Origin: Mycolicibacterium komanii
GTDB lineage: Bacteria > Actinomycetota > Actinomycetes > Mycobacteriales > Mycobacteriaceae
Reading direction: 5' to 3'
DNA: 64,000 bases
Assembly: GCF_001050035.1 (NCBI RefSeq)
Contig: NZ_CVTA01000012.1
Coordinates: 43,098-107,097 of the forward strand
Position 1 is the stretch's first letter. Every line of letters starts with the position of its first letter. Under the pieces are notes generated by a model, which saw only the letters and a program-made list of their open reading frames with translations, had not been told where the DNA came from and searched no databases. This document shows, one piece after another, positions 1-7,006 of the stretch. The translations under genes and the position numbers were made by a program.

Positions 1-519
1 CGTTGCACCGCGGACGTCGCACGGGTTTCGATCCAGCAGCCCATCGCGAACGGCGGTATTGCAGATCATGCTCAAGATTCCGTACGCGTGTCCGTTCCGC
101 GTTACTTTCGACGGGTCCAGCGCGGCGAACCATGCGCGCACAGCGTTTGGTGTGAGGTCTCGCACGGCGAGCTTGCCTAGCTTCGGCTCAATCAGCGCAG
201 ACCATTTCGACTCATACTCGATCCGTGTGCGGTCGCCCAACTTACGCTGATCGATGACGCTCTTTCCGTAGTCCGACATTTTGAGCGATTCGGCCTGCTT
301 TTGAATGGCGCGCTCCCCCGGCGATTTCCACCGCTCACCCGATAGCGTGCAGCGTTCCTTGTAGGCACGCTCTTGCGCCAACCATCCTTGAGCGAATGTC
401 TTGGACGCGAACGTGTGCGGTGCGTAGTGGCGTCTACCGTCAACGCCCATATAGCTGGCTTGGAAGCTCGGCGTCTTTGTGGGCTGCTTCTTGATCTTGC
501 CCCACTCGTTACGGCTCAT
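1..519 (-). CDS. phage tyrosine integrase, N-terminal part (cut by window edge)
   Basis: Reading leftwards from an ATG at 519, the frame stays open for 173 codons to the window edge, so only the N-terminal half is present. The start MSRNEWGKIKK, followed by a motif like QASYMGVDGRRHYAPHTF, matches the arm-binding domain of mycobacteriophage tyrosine integrases. Residues about 95-173 (from LGDRTRIEYES to RDGLLDRNPC) look like the SAM-like core-binding domain. The catalytic R-H-R-Y domain would lie outside the window. The gene points away from the tRNA-like att sequence at 771-799, the usual placement of int beside an attachment site. By family it would carry out site-specific integration and excision of the element lying to the left. 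Confidence 0.85.
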   Translation of the reverse strand, partial: MSRNEWGKIKKQPTKTPSFQASYMGVDGRRHYAPHTFASKTFAQGWLAQERAYKERCTLSGERWKSPGERAIQKQAESLKMSDYGKSVIDQRKLGDRTRIEYESKWSALIEPKLGKLAVRDLTPNAVRAWFAALDPSKVTRNGHAYGILSMICNTAVRDGLLDRNPCDVRGAT

Positions 520-770
520 CGTGCGATTCCATTCAGCCTGTACAGTTCACTTCGGCGAAAGCAAACAAATTTTCTCTGGGTTTCTACTGAACAATTTCCT
601 GCGGATAATGCAACTGACCTGTGGTGTTGCCACAGTCTACCCCCAACTTACCCCCAAGTCGTATGAAACCATGTGAAACGGTGTGAATCGGTGATCACTG
701 TGTTAGAGGTGTAATTGACTGTGCCACAACCGTTTTACCTGGTCGGCAGCGTGTTAGCTGCGAGCGCGTC

Positions 771-799
771 GGCAGTTTCGAATCCTGCCGGGGGCACCA
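771..799 (+). other. attachment site: partial tRNA 3' end (T-arm, acceptor, CCA)
   Basis: The segment holds a T-loop TTCGAAT, a T-stem and a 3' acceptor strand CGGGGGC followed by ACCA. No D-arm or anticodon arm precedes it, so it is not a working tRNA gene. The first T-stem strand reads GCAGT where GCAGG is needed to pair with CCTGC. The universal 53-61 pair is therefore broken, and true identity probably begins at about 777. This is what one att half-site looks like after integration into a tRNA gene. The intact tRNA, with a 5' acceptor GCCCCCG, would lie at the other end of the element, left of the window. Isotype cannot be read without the anticodon. Confidence 0.7.
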
Positions 800-856
800 C
801 CTGACCAGTGCAGATGCGTACCCGCGCAAGATACGCACATTTAGCGGGTTTCCCGC

Positions 857-1211
857 GTGGCTCCAAAACGAATTGGAGCGACCAATATAACCACCACCAC
901 CGCTGCTGTGCCCTGGCCGCTCGGCGCAACCGAAGTCACGGAATGGGCCGACGTTGGCAAGCCCGAACAGTTCCGCTGCTTCTCCCGGCCCCATCCGCGA
1001 AATACCCGAGATCCGCTACACGCGGGAGAACCACCCAGCCACTGTCTCCATCGACGGCACCCAACTGCTCGACTGCACGGTGGAGGAACGCTGCATTCGG
1101 TTACAAGGTGTCTCGTGGGAGGACATGCTCACGAACGACGTGGCGCGCAAGCTCGCTACTGCGCTCGCCGCGGCAGCGGATAATCTTGACCGGTTGGCGG
1201 GCCCGCGATGA
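857..1211 (+). pseudogene. small phage-type gene broken by one frameshift
   Basis: Two adjacent frames look coding and join naturally. From ATG 857 the peptide runs through GATEVTEWADVGKPEQF. Near 981-995 the coding character moves to the next frame, which continues REIPEIRYTRENHPATVSIDG to a stop at 1211, with a helical Ala/Leu-rich end. A single indel in a C/G-rich run (tctcccggcccc) would restore one protein of about 117 residues. A shorter intact product starting at TTG 954 (85 aa) is the alternative. The style is that of small mycobacteriophage proteins; I assign no function. The stop overlaps the next start in ATGA, so the two genes were translationally coupled. Confidence 0.5.
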
Positions 1212-1395
1212 CTGCGAACTTCGACGGTCTCGCATCGATCCTTCACGGACCCGCCGCCAGAGAAGTCGCACACATCTTGACGGCGAAAAGCTGGACTACG
1301 AAGACCTCACTGCCGGTGAGATGGTCACTATGGCTACCGTGCTGCGCGCGGCGTGGAACGTAAGCAGGCACGTGAGCATCCGCCAGCTGATCTGA
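1208..1395 (+). pseudogene. second small phage-type gene, apparent -1 frameshift
   Basis: The ATG at 1208 overlaps the stop of the previous gene (ATGA), strong evidence of a real start. The first 25 codons (MTANFDGLASILHGP and on) look coding, then the frame deteriorates and stops at 1363. In the -1 frame, coding character resumes at about 1282 with LDYEDLTAGEMVTMATVLRAA and runs to a stop at 1395. The changeover falls at gcgaaaagc. It is not a canonical X-XXY-YYZ slippery heptamer, so mutation is likelier than programmed frameshifting. Function unknown. A strong hairpin follows at 1443-1479. Confidence 0.45.
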
Positions 1396-1442
1396 ACTTG
1401 GTGCGTTCGCGGAAGCGGGCTTAGGCTCAAGCTGCTCACCGT

Positions 1443-1479
1443 TTCGGCCCGCCACCTGCTCTCCTGGTGGCGGGCCGAA
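1443..1479. terminator. bidirectional hairpin terminator
   Basis: A perfect 14-bp stem (TTCGGCCCGCCACC against GGTGGCGGGCCGAA) with a 9-nt loop lies between two convergent units, the phage-type genes ending at 1395 and the antitoxin ending at 1488. There is no long U tract, as is common in mycobacteria. Confidence 0.75.
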
Positions 1480-1487
1480 TCAGGGGC

Positions 1488-1817
1488 TTAGAGGGCGACC
1501 GCCTCGTCCTCGTTGTCGTGATTCTGGTCGATGTACATGTGGACACCTACGATCGCGCCCAAGTTGATTAACGCGTCGACGGAGAATCGGCTGATCTTCC
1601 CGTTAACTAAATCTGACACCCGCGGCTGCGTGATGCGCATATTGCGGGCCGCGACCGTCTGTGACCATCCGAACTCATCGATCTTGTCTCGGATCGCGGA
1701 CATGAGCGCGGACCGAACTTTGAGGTTCTCGGACTCTGCCGGCGTATCTGCGATCGCATCCCACACGCTTCCATACGCGGACGAGACAGTCTGCACTTCT
1801 TCGTCGTTTTCGATCAT
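1488..1817 (-). CDS. HigA-like antitoxin, XRE-family HTH
   Basis: A 109-residue protein with an XRE helix-turn-helix at about residues 45-95: a GWSQTVAARNM scaffold helix, then ITQPRVSDLVNGK as recognition helix, then SVDALINLGAIVG. By family it binds and neutralises the toxin encoded immediately upstream and represses the operon. The start is an ATG at 1817 preceded by GAGGGGTGAG, only 7 nt after the toxin stop. Toxin-first order is characteristic of higBA modules. The acidic C-terminus (QNHDNEDEAVAL) is short. It lies in a region of phage remnants and could be phage cargo or an addiction module stabilising the island. Confidence 0.8.
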   Translation of the reverse strand: MIENDEEVQTVSSAYGSVWDAIADTPAESENLKVRSALMSAIRDKIDEFGWSQTVAARNMRITQPRVSDLVNGKISRFSVDALINLGAIVGVHMYIDQNHDNEDEAVAL

Positions 1818-1824
1818 TAGATAC

Positions 1825-2145
1825 TCACCCCTCTTCTACTGCCTTATAACGCTTCTTCCCAACCTCGATATCGGGCTGGGCTGTGGTGTTCGTCTTCTTC
1901 TGGAAACTGTGGAGTACCCAGACGTACTCGCCTATCGAGGCGACGTAGAACACTCGGAACCAGGAACCGTCGCTAGCTACGCAAAGCTCACGACACCCGC
2001 GGCCGACATCAGACATGGATTTGGACCCAATCGGGGTCCGGCCGTTCTGTACTTCCCACAGCTGATAGCCCAAATCTTCTCGAGCTCCCTGCGGGAACGA
2101 GCGGAGATCATCTAGCGATCGTCCTACCCATCGGATCTCCTTCAC
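1825..2145 (-). CDS. HigB-like toxin, RelE/ParE superfamily (phage Gp49-like)
   Basis: A protein of 106 residues from the GTG at 2145, which has GGGGA just upstream; a TTG at 2178 would add 11 residues. The core runs MKEIRWVGRSLDDLRSFP, EDLGYQLWEVQNG, GCRELCVASDGSWFRVFYVA, then VLHSFQKKTNTT and an ending rich in Lys and Arg. These are the successive signatures of Gp49-like HigB toxins, which cleave ribosome-bound mRNA. The conserved Phe-Gln-Lys-Lys near the C-terminus is present. It is co-transcribed with the antitoxin downstream. A short imperfect dyad (TATAC-n8-GTATG, 2172-2189) upstream might be the autoregulatory operator; this is only inference. Confidence 0.8.
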   Translation of the reverse strand: MKEIRWVGRSLDDLRSFPQGAREDLGYQLWEVQNGRTPIGSKSMSDVGRGCRELCVASDGSWFRVFYVASIGEYVWVLHSFQKKTNTTAQPDIEVGKKRYKAVEEG

Positions 2146-2178
2146 TCCCCGACTCTCCCCATGCGCGGGACTATACAA

Positions 2179-2768
2179 GATTCAGTATGCCCATCTGCGT
2201 CGGTTTGGGCTACCCCAGGTTTGTTCCCATTTGATTGCGAAGAAGTCACGTGAAAGCCCCTGAACAGGGAATACCGACCTATTCAGCCTTTGCAGGCGTG
2301 ATTTCGTCCTAATCCGACGCACATTCGGCGCTCGTGCCGGTGTGCGTACCTACGGAGTCAACGCATTGGCTGTTGTGCTGCCCGTGTACAGGTAACTGCT
2401 CCGATGGACTGGTTCCGTCGGCCTACCCTGCGAACTATGAGCTATGAGCTATGGGGAGCACACCGCTAACGACCGCCCGGAATGTGGCGAGTCCGCGTAT
2501 TACCAGGTCATACCGAAGGGACCAGTCGAAGAGAGACGAGGTCCGTCCTGTTGGGAAGCGAAGTGCGGTCGTCACCGGGAGTGGTATCGACTCACGCGCG
2601 GCGGCGGGACGCTTCCGGACCGCTAATCTCCACTTTTTCGCCGTCTGTGGCTGCTTGCGACTCGTTCGGTAGGACTCGCCCAGAGTTCGTGAAAGTTCTG
2701 CACCGCGCCGCCTTCCCACGAACGCGACTGGGGCCACTCCGTGTGCCGTGCGGACAAGGCTGTACTGG
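2179..2768. other. 590-bp intergenic stretch without a supported gene
   Basis: No reading frame on either strand shows convincing coding character. The stretch includes a short tandem duplication (atgagctatgagctatg, 2437-2453). The left part must carry the higBA promoter, reading leftwards. Confidence 0.5.
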
Positions 2769-3326
2769 TCACCACAGGTGCTGAAGGGCGTAACCAATCC
2801 TGTCCTTCAAGCTCCACCCATCGACCCGGTTGACGTCATTCTGCAGGGCCACGGTGGCTTCTCGTGAGGCATCAGCCAACTCGTTGACACGGTCAGGACT
2901 GCACGACCTCCCCTTGAAGCACTCTGACGCAAGCTGCTGACTGGTATCAGCCCAAGTACGAGCGATTTCCCAATTCACGAAACTTCCCTTGTATAACGGA
3001 CATATATTCAGGACTTCGTCGTGCGGTCTACTCCACTGCTGCTCGATCTCAAGCGTGATCGTCGTGAGATCGGCAGGCGTTATTCCGGGGTCGGAGAGTT
3101 TGGCCATCTTAGTTCGCGCAAAGCCGAGGCCCGCTTGATAATCATTTAGTGAAGTGTTGCAATCATCGGCTCTCTCGCCGATGTCGCCAGTACTGCCCTC
3201 CATGACTCCCAAGACGTAGGTGCCGAAAGCGAGTAGAACCGCTCCGACTCCTGCTGCCAGCTTCTGACGCCACATTGACCGCTGCCCCCGCCCATTAGGC
3301 ATGCCCGCATCCGTGGACATCTTCAT
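2769..3326 (-). CDS. membrane-anchored hypothetical protein
   Basis: A 185-residue protein with a charged N-terminus and one membrane segment at about residues 24-45 (KLAAGVGAVLLAFGTYVLGV), then a soluble, probably helical region. Four cysteines (DDCNTS, NICPLY, SECFKG, RSCSPD) lie in the region after the membrane segment, so extracytoplasmic disulfides are possible. I do not recognise a family. Base composition is lower in GC than the core genes, as for other island genes. It may start at Met3 or Met9 instead. It is probably monocistronic, since the next minus-strand gene is not adjacent. Confidence 0.6.
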   Translation of the reverse strand: MKMSTDAGMPNGRGQRSMWRQKLAAGVGAVLLAFGTYVLGVMEGSTGDIGERADDCNTSLNDYQAGLGFARTKMAKLSDPGITPADLTTITLEIEQQWSRPHDEVLNICPLYKGSFVNWEIARTWADTSQQLASECFKGRSCSPDRVNELADASREATVALQNDVNRVDGWSLKDRIGYALQHLW

Positions 3327-3455
3327 ACTGTACGGGCGGACTTAATGGCGCGTGGTCAAATTGCGCCGTTGCGGTGGCTAGTTCGACCTCGTGATCCCAC
3401 GACATGACGATTTGGGCCATCGGGAATCTACGAAACGTACCTACTTACAACTGAT

Positions 3456-3665
3456 CTAAGAGAGTCCGACGGGCCGGGCCGGAATCGACGTGATCGACTT
3501 GATCATGTCGGAGTTCTGGGAGTCAGTGACGGCTAAGTCCTCTCGCGCGATGCCCCTCCGCCACTCAGCCGAGATGCGGTTCTTAGTTCGGTTGGCCAGT
3601 TTTCGAGCGGCGGACACCGCCGACAAGGGCTCCGCCAACTCCCGATGCGTTGCAGACATTAACAT
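3456..3665 (-). CDS. possible small basic protein
   Basis: A short frame beginning MLMSATHRELAEPLSAV, with a basic helical middle (ARKLANRTKNRISAEWRRG). It resembles a small phage DNA-associated protein in composition but has no diagnostic motif. The opposite strand is also open here, so coding strand is uncertain. It lies downstream of the terminase fossil on the same strand. Treat as a weak call. Confidence 0.3.
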   Translation of the reverse strand: MLMSATHRELAEPLSAVSAARKLANRTKNRISAEWRRGIAREDLAVTDSQNSDMIKSITSIPARPVGLS

Positions 3666-3834
3666 GATCCGCCCGCAGCACACCATGAGCTAACACGCGC
3701 GAAAATTGTTGACGCACAACATCAAACGTTCCGAAAAAGGCTCGAACACGCATGGAGGGAAAACCTTCCTGGCGCAGGCGCTCCCTGTCAGAAACAATGG
3801 CTTGCCTCCCCGCCCCGCTGCGCCGCGGCCGGGC

Positions 3835-4137
3835 AGGCCGCTCACAGTCCACACCCCAAAGCGCCAACGACGCCGCGATCAGCACCGAGAAACCGGGCGC
3901 CTTGCGATCCCAACCGAACGCCTGCCCACCCAACATCGGACGCTGCTTCGCCGACAACACCGCCTTCGATAGTTCAACCTGACCGCGGTGCGCAGTGCCC
4001 TCGGTGACCGCGTCCCAGAACAAGCCGGCCGCGTTGGCCACGTCGCGATGCCCGACAAAGGTCGGCCGCACTTTGGCGCCAGCCCAATCCAACCTGCCGG
4101 ATGTCGCGCAGCAGCTGCACGCCGAGGCTGGGTTCAC
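3835..4137 (-). pseudogene. terminase large subunit, C-terminal fossil
   Basis: About 85 residues read like the end of the nuclease domain of an actinophage large terminase: AGLFWDAVTEG, then HRGQVELSKAVLSAKQRP, then GWDRKAPGFSVLIAASLALWG. In the family this region carries the H-x-G-x-x-x-L...A...R element and the final S-x-x-x-x-A-x-x-L-A-L-W helix. The ATPase domain and Walker motifs are missing. At the upstream edge, phage-like sequence (GEPSLGVQLLRDIRQ) continues in another frame, so the gene is both truncated and frameshifted. It shows that a tailed phage once occupied this locus. Confidence 0.6.
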
Positions 4138-4198
4138 CTGCTCTGGCGCGAAATCGACTGCACGCCAGCGTAAGAGGCGCTAGAGAGGCGATCCCGTC

Positions 4199-4468
4199 AT
4201 GGCAGCCAAACGCAATTACAAGCGCGATTCTAAAGGCCGGTTCGCGTCTACGGGCCGGTCGCGTGTGAAGCGGGCCGGTAAGAAGATCAACCGTAAGCGT
4301 CCCCGCTATGTGAGCGGATCGGCGGGTTCGACGGTGCGGCTGGGGCGTGTCGGACCGGGACGTGAGTACTACGGCGTTTCGGCTGGCGTGAAGGTCCGCA
4401 GCCGCAAGCACGGCGCGGAGTACTACGTCGGCGTGGCAGCCGGGCGCCGCATTCCGTCATCGTTCTGA
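4199..4468 (+). CDS. small, very basic phage-type protein
   Basis: An 89-residue protein starting MAAKRNYKRDSKGRFAS. The KRDxKGRFA opening is common in small actinophage structural or nucleic-acid-binding proteins. It is rich in Arg and Lys, with two Gly/Tyr-rich stretches (GREYYGVSAGVKV, GAEYYVGVAAGRR) that look like an internal duplication. AGGCG lies shortly upstream of the ATG. It stands on the opposite strand from the terminase fossil. Exact function unknown. Confidence 0.5.
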   Translation: MAAKRNYKRDSKGRFASTGRSRVKRAGKKINRKRPRYVSGSAGSTVRLGRVGPGREYYGVSAGVKVRSRKHGAEYYVGVAAGRRIPSSF

Positions 4469-4703
4469 GTCCCGCCAACCGTTGTGGAATGAGCCAGGCC
4501 AAATCCATGACCGACTGCTACAGCCGCCCTGAGACGCCAAATGCGCTACAGCCGTCTCCGTGGCGTCCGTTCACCCGCCCACCGCCCCATGGCGTCACGT
4601 CGGCGGGTCCGCGACCGGCGACCAGCCGCTGTGACCGTTGGTGCGGGTACCTTGAACCCCGCCCGACAATGACATCGACGCTGAAGCGTGAGCGATTAAC
4701 AGC

Positions 4704-5537
4704 TCAATTATCGGGTGGCGCAACGCTATACATAAAGAACGCACGTTGGTCGAAGCCAGCGCAACGATGATATTTGCCGTCAGAAGTCAAATAAATTTCG
4801 GCCGGTATCGATGCGCGCACGTCCGATTCATTGACGGTCCAAGTGAGTACCACCTCGTCGGCGCTTGCCGCCGTGATCTCCTCTCGTTGGCCATGGCCTG
4901 CGGTCAGACGCCACACCAGGTTGCGGTCCTGCGGATCGGTCCCACGACAACGAAAGCGAACGACCTGACCGGGCTTCAAGACCGTCTTGGTTTGGTATCC
5001 CGCTAGCAGTTCGCCATCCGCGCTCGCCGGGGGTCCACCGAGAATCTGGTGGCCGAATTCATCAGTAATGGAGTCGATTCGGGGGTAGTACTCCCCGTGA
5101 GGGTCTTGTGTGCTCATGTAGATAGTTACCTGATTTCGAATCTGCCCAGCGATTCCGGACATTAGTTCCTGTTCAAATGCTAGAAGCGTTCGACCATGCG
5201 CAACGCGGTCACGCAAGTCTTCGAACCGTTTGAGTAGAGCGAGCGTGATTGCCTTCTTACCGAGCGCCGCCGCGAGCTTGTCCCAATGCTTATCGGCGAG
5301 GCCGAGCAACTCGTAAAAGTGGCTGAAATCCAGGTGATCCTGCGCGGGCACCTGCGCGACGCCTTTGCGTGTGTGCGCTTGGTCTACGGCCGCGCGATCC
5401 GCCCATGCTGACCGCTGTTCGGGTGTCGTCACGCGTTCAATCCAGTTCACACCCCAGGCCTCGCCGAACGTGTGCCGTATGAGCTCCCGCAGTGCGTTCT
5501 CACAGACGTTCAGGGATACAGATGGGTCGAGACTCAT
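4704..5537 (-). CDS. Swt1-type HEPN domain protein with C-terminal beta domain
   Basis: A 277-residue protein, last gene of a three-gene operon. Residues 1-140 resemble the Swt1-family HEPN domain: an opening helix MSLDPSVSLNVCENALREL, a GEAWGVNWI stretch, and the diagnostic R-x4-H motif (RDRVAH, R109/H114) followed by GR. In many HEPN proteins that motif forms the metal-independent RNase site. Residues about 190-277 (VVRFRCRGTDPQDRNLVWRL and on) look like a beta-sandwich, perhaps for recognition. The ATG at 5537 was chosen because it lies 7 nt after the HNH stop; the frame could be extended upstream to 5624, but only by overlapping the HNH gene. Activity against RNA is inferred from the motif only. 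Confidence 0.75.
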   Translation of the reverse strand: MSLDPSVSLNVCENALRELIRHTFGEAWGVNWIERVTTPEQRSAWADRAAVDQAHTRKGVAQVPAQDHLDFSHFYELLGLADKHWDKLAAALGKKAITLALLKRFEDLRDRVAHGRTLLAFEQELMSGIAGQIRNQVTIYMSTQDPHGEYYPRIDSITDEFGHQILGGPPASADGELLAGYQTKTVLKPGQVVRFRCRGTDPQDRNLVWRLTAGHGQREEITAASADEVVLTWTVNESDVRASIPAEIYLTSDGKYHRCAGFDQRAFFMYSVAPPDN

Positions 5538-5544
5538 GCGGGTT

Positions 5545-6411
5545 CTAACTCTCGCGCCATTCGATTCCGAGTTCTTTCGCGAGTTCGCGTGCGTACACGG
5601 TGGCTTGGCGTACTTCGTCGGCAAAGGGCGAAACCGGATGCGGTGTGTAGAGCCAGACGAGTTCTTGGATCGCAGGCTCGGGCAGGGCTGGCAGCAGGCG
5701 CACTGTTGGCATTTCGGTGTCGCTTGACCTGACTTCGCGGACTACACCTCTTCGAACGCCGTTGTATTGCCGGAAATTCTTGAAACAGTTGGTCGATATC
5801 TCGTCGGTGCCGTGAACCCGTAGCGCCGTCACCAGACTGCGTCCGAGTGTCCATGACACTTGCGTGATTCCGAACGCTTTGCCTCCCGGTGCACCCATCA
5901 ACACGGGTCCGATACCGCACAGAGCGTGCCGGTGCTCTGGTATTTCGGTGTGACCGATGTAGACATGCCATTCGGGTATATCTTCACCGGTGAAAATCTT
6001 CGGCGGATCGGCACAGTCCACCAGGAATGGATTGTCGTAGTGCTCTCGCAGGAGTGCGACCTTGATCGACCATCTTCGGAAATCCTTCGGAGCGCAACGA
6101 TTCTCATCGTCATCGGGGTTGAGAACCCACGGCTCGACGATGGAATCTAAGTCGTTCATCCATTCGTTGTTACACTTCTCGCATACGCGTTTGACGATTA
6201 CCGAGAACAGGTCTTCGGATTTGTCCCGGACCATGGACCCGTCTTCGTAGCTGTACTTCCGGAACTTGCGTTCGACACCGGGCAACATCGTCACGTGTTC
6301 ATTGGTTTCTATCGTCTTTTTCCATGACGATCTGAAGATGTGCTCGCGGGTCATTGGCGCGTTGCTGCCGCAGAACATGCACGTCGGTCGCTGTTGTGTC
6401 TGCTTAGCCAC
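5545..6411 (-). CDS. HNH-type zinc-binding nuclease-like protein
   Basis: A 288-residue protein from a GTG at 6411. The N-terminus has CMFCG (C11, C14), then TREHIF (H24), then VCEKCNNEWM (C77, C80, N81). The order C-x2-C, E-H, C-x2-C-N-x-x-W matches a group of HNH-like proteins in which two knuckles bind a structural zinc and the histidine helps catalysis. Residues about 100-288 have no recognised domain and include a Trp/Arg-rich alpha/beta region. The GTG overlaps the stop of the upstream zinc protein by one base (TAGTG), and the HEPN gene follows 7 nt downstream, so the three products are made together. Nuclease activity is inferred. Confidence 0.7.
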   Translation of the reverse strand: MAKQTQQRPTCMFCGSNAPMTREHIFRSSWKKTIETNEHVTMLPGVERKFRKYSYEDGSMVRDKSEDLFSVIVKRVCEKCNNEWMNDLDSIVEPWVLNPDDDENRCAPKDFRRWSIKVALLREHYDNPFLVDCADPPKIFTGEDIPEWHVYIGHTEIPEHRHALCGIGPVLMGAPGGKAFGITQVSWTLGRSLVTALRVHGTDEISTNCFKNFRQYNGVRRGVVREVRSSDTEMPTVRLLPALPEPAIQELVWLYTPHPVSPFADEVRQATVYARELAKELGIEWRES

Positions 6412-6572
6412 TACACATCACCAAGGCAATCACCGGTGCACTCCGTGGTGATCGGCGACTCTTTGACCACCTGGCCGCTGGCGTCGGTCCAAGACCGGAC
6501 AGTTTGGCGCACGGGCTTCCCGCATTGCATACAGGGTTCGGCCCGCGTGACGATTCTGTCGCGTTGAGGCAT
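6411..6572 (-). CDS. small zinc-ribbon-like protein, first gene of the HNH/HEPN operon
   Basis: A 53-residue protein, MPQRDRIVTRAEPC and onwards, with C-x2-C at C14/C17 and C-x3-C at C45/C49, a plausible single zinc site. Small proteins of this type are common in actinophages. It starts at an ATG at 6572; its stop overlaps the GTG of the HNH gene. It could be an accessory, regulator or unrelated phage protein captured with the operon. The sequence alone does not say. Confidence 0.6.
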   Translation of the reverse strand: MPQRDRIVTRAEPCMQCGKPVRQTVRSWTDASGQVVKESPITTECTGDCLGDV

Positions 6573-6690
6573 CCCCAAATTGTCTCGCAGATCGGCACTA
6601 CCAAGGCGGCGGACACGGATTAGGCTTCCGATATGGGTTATGAAGTGCGAATGGCAAGGGGAACGCCGCCGAAGAAGACGGGCGACGACT

Positions 6691-6897
6691 ATGCAGCTTG
6701 ACTCCGATGGCAATCTCACTTTGCCAGGTGAAACGAAGCCGATCCCCCCTGGATTGTGGCGTTCGCTCAAGATCGATTCGGAGGCACCCATCGACCGAAC
6801 TGGTCTCAGTCGAGGTGCAGTCGCTACGAGTGGTCCAGTTGGGAGCGGTAAGGAACCGATGCCTGAACGCTTTGAAAAGAGAAAGCGAACACGCTGA
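6691..6897 (+). CDS. possible small protein of unknown function
   Basis: A 68-residue frame starting MQLDSDGNLTLPGETKPIPP, with a reasonably protein-like first 45 residues and a basic end. It begins inside a 22-codon frame (6633-6701, MGYEVRMARGTPPKKTGDDYAA) that also looks coding. A leader peptide or a frameshifted single gene is therefore possible. No domain recognised. The gap 6573-7006 otherwise holds only the divergent promoters of the operons on either side. Confidence 0.35.
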   Translation: MQLDSDGNLTLPGETKPIPPGLWRSLKIDSEAPIDRTGLSRGAVATSGPVGSGKEPMPERFEKRKRTR

Positions 6898-7006
6898 TCG
6901 AGGGCGTTTGCGCATCTCTTTGGCGATGACACTTCCCGGAAGCGTTTGACGAGGGCGCTTCCGTGATCGTCCTAACTGTCCGGTTGCTGAGATAGCGTTC
7001 TCCGCA

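Noticed and set aside
720..800. A complete tRNA gene
   Set aside because: Only the T-arm and acceptor 3' strand are present. No anticodon or D-arm folds from 720-770, and the 53-61 pair is mismatched.
1265..1295. Programmed -1 frameshift in the small phage gene
   Set aside because: The changeover gcgaaaagc is not a canonical slippery heptamer and no downstream pseudoknot is evident. The neighbouring gene also has a frame break, which favours decay.
2435..2797. Genes on either strand in the gap before 2769
   Set aside because: Four overlapping frames are open, but all have Arg/Ser/Pro-rich shadow composition, none has a supported start and none has a domain.
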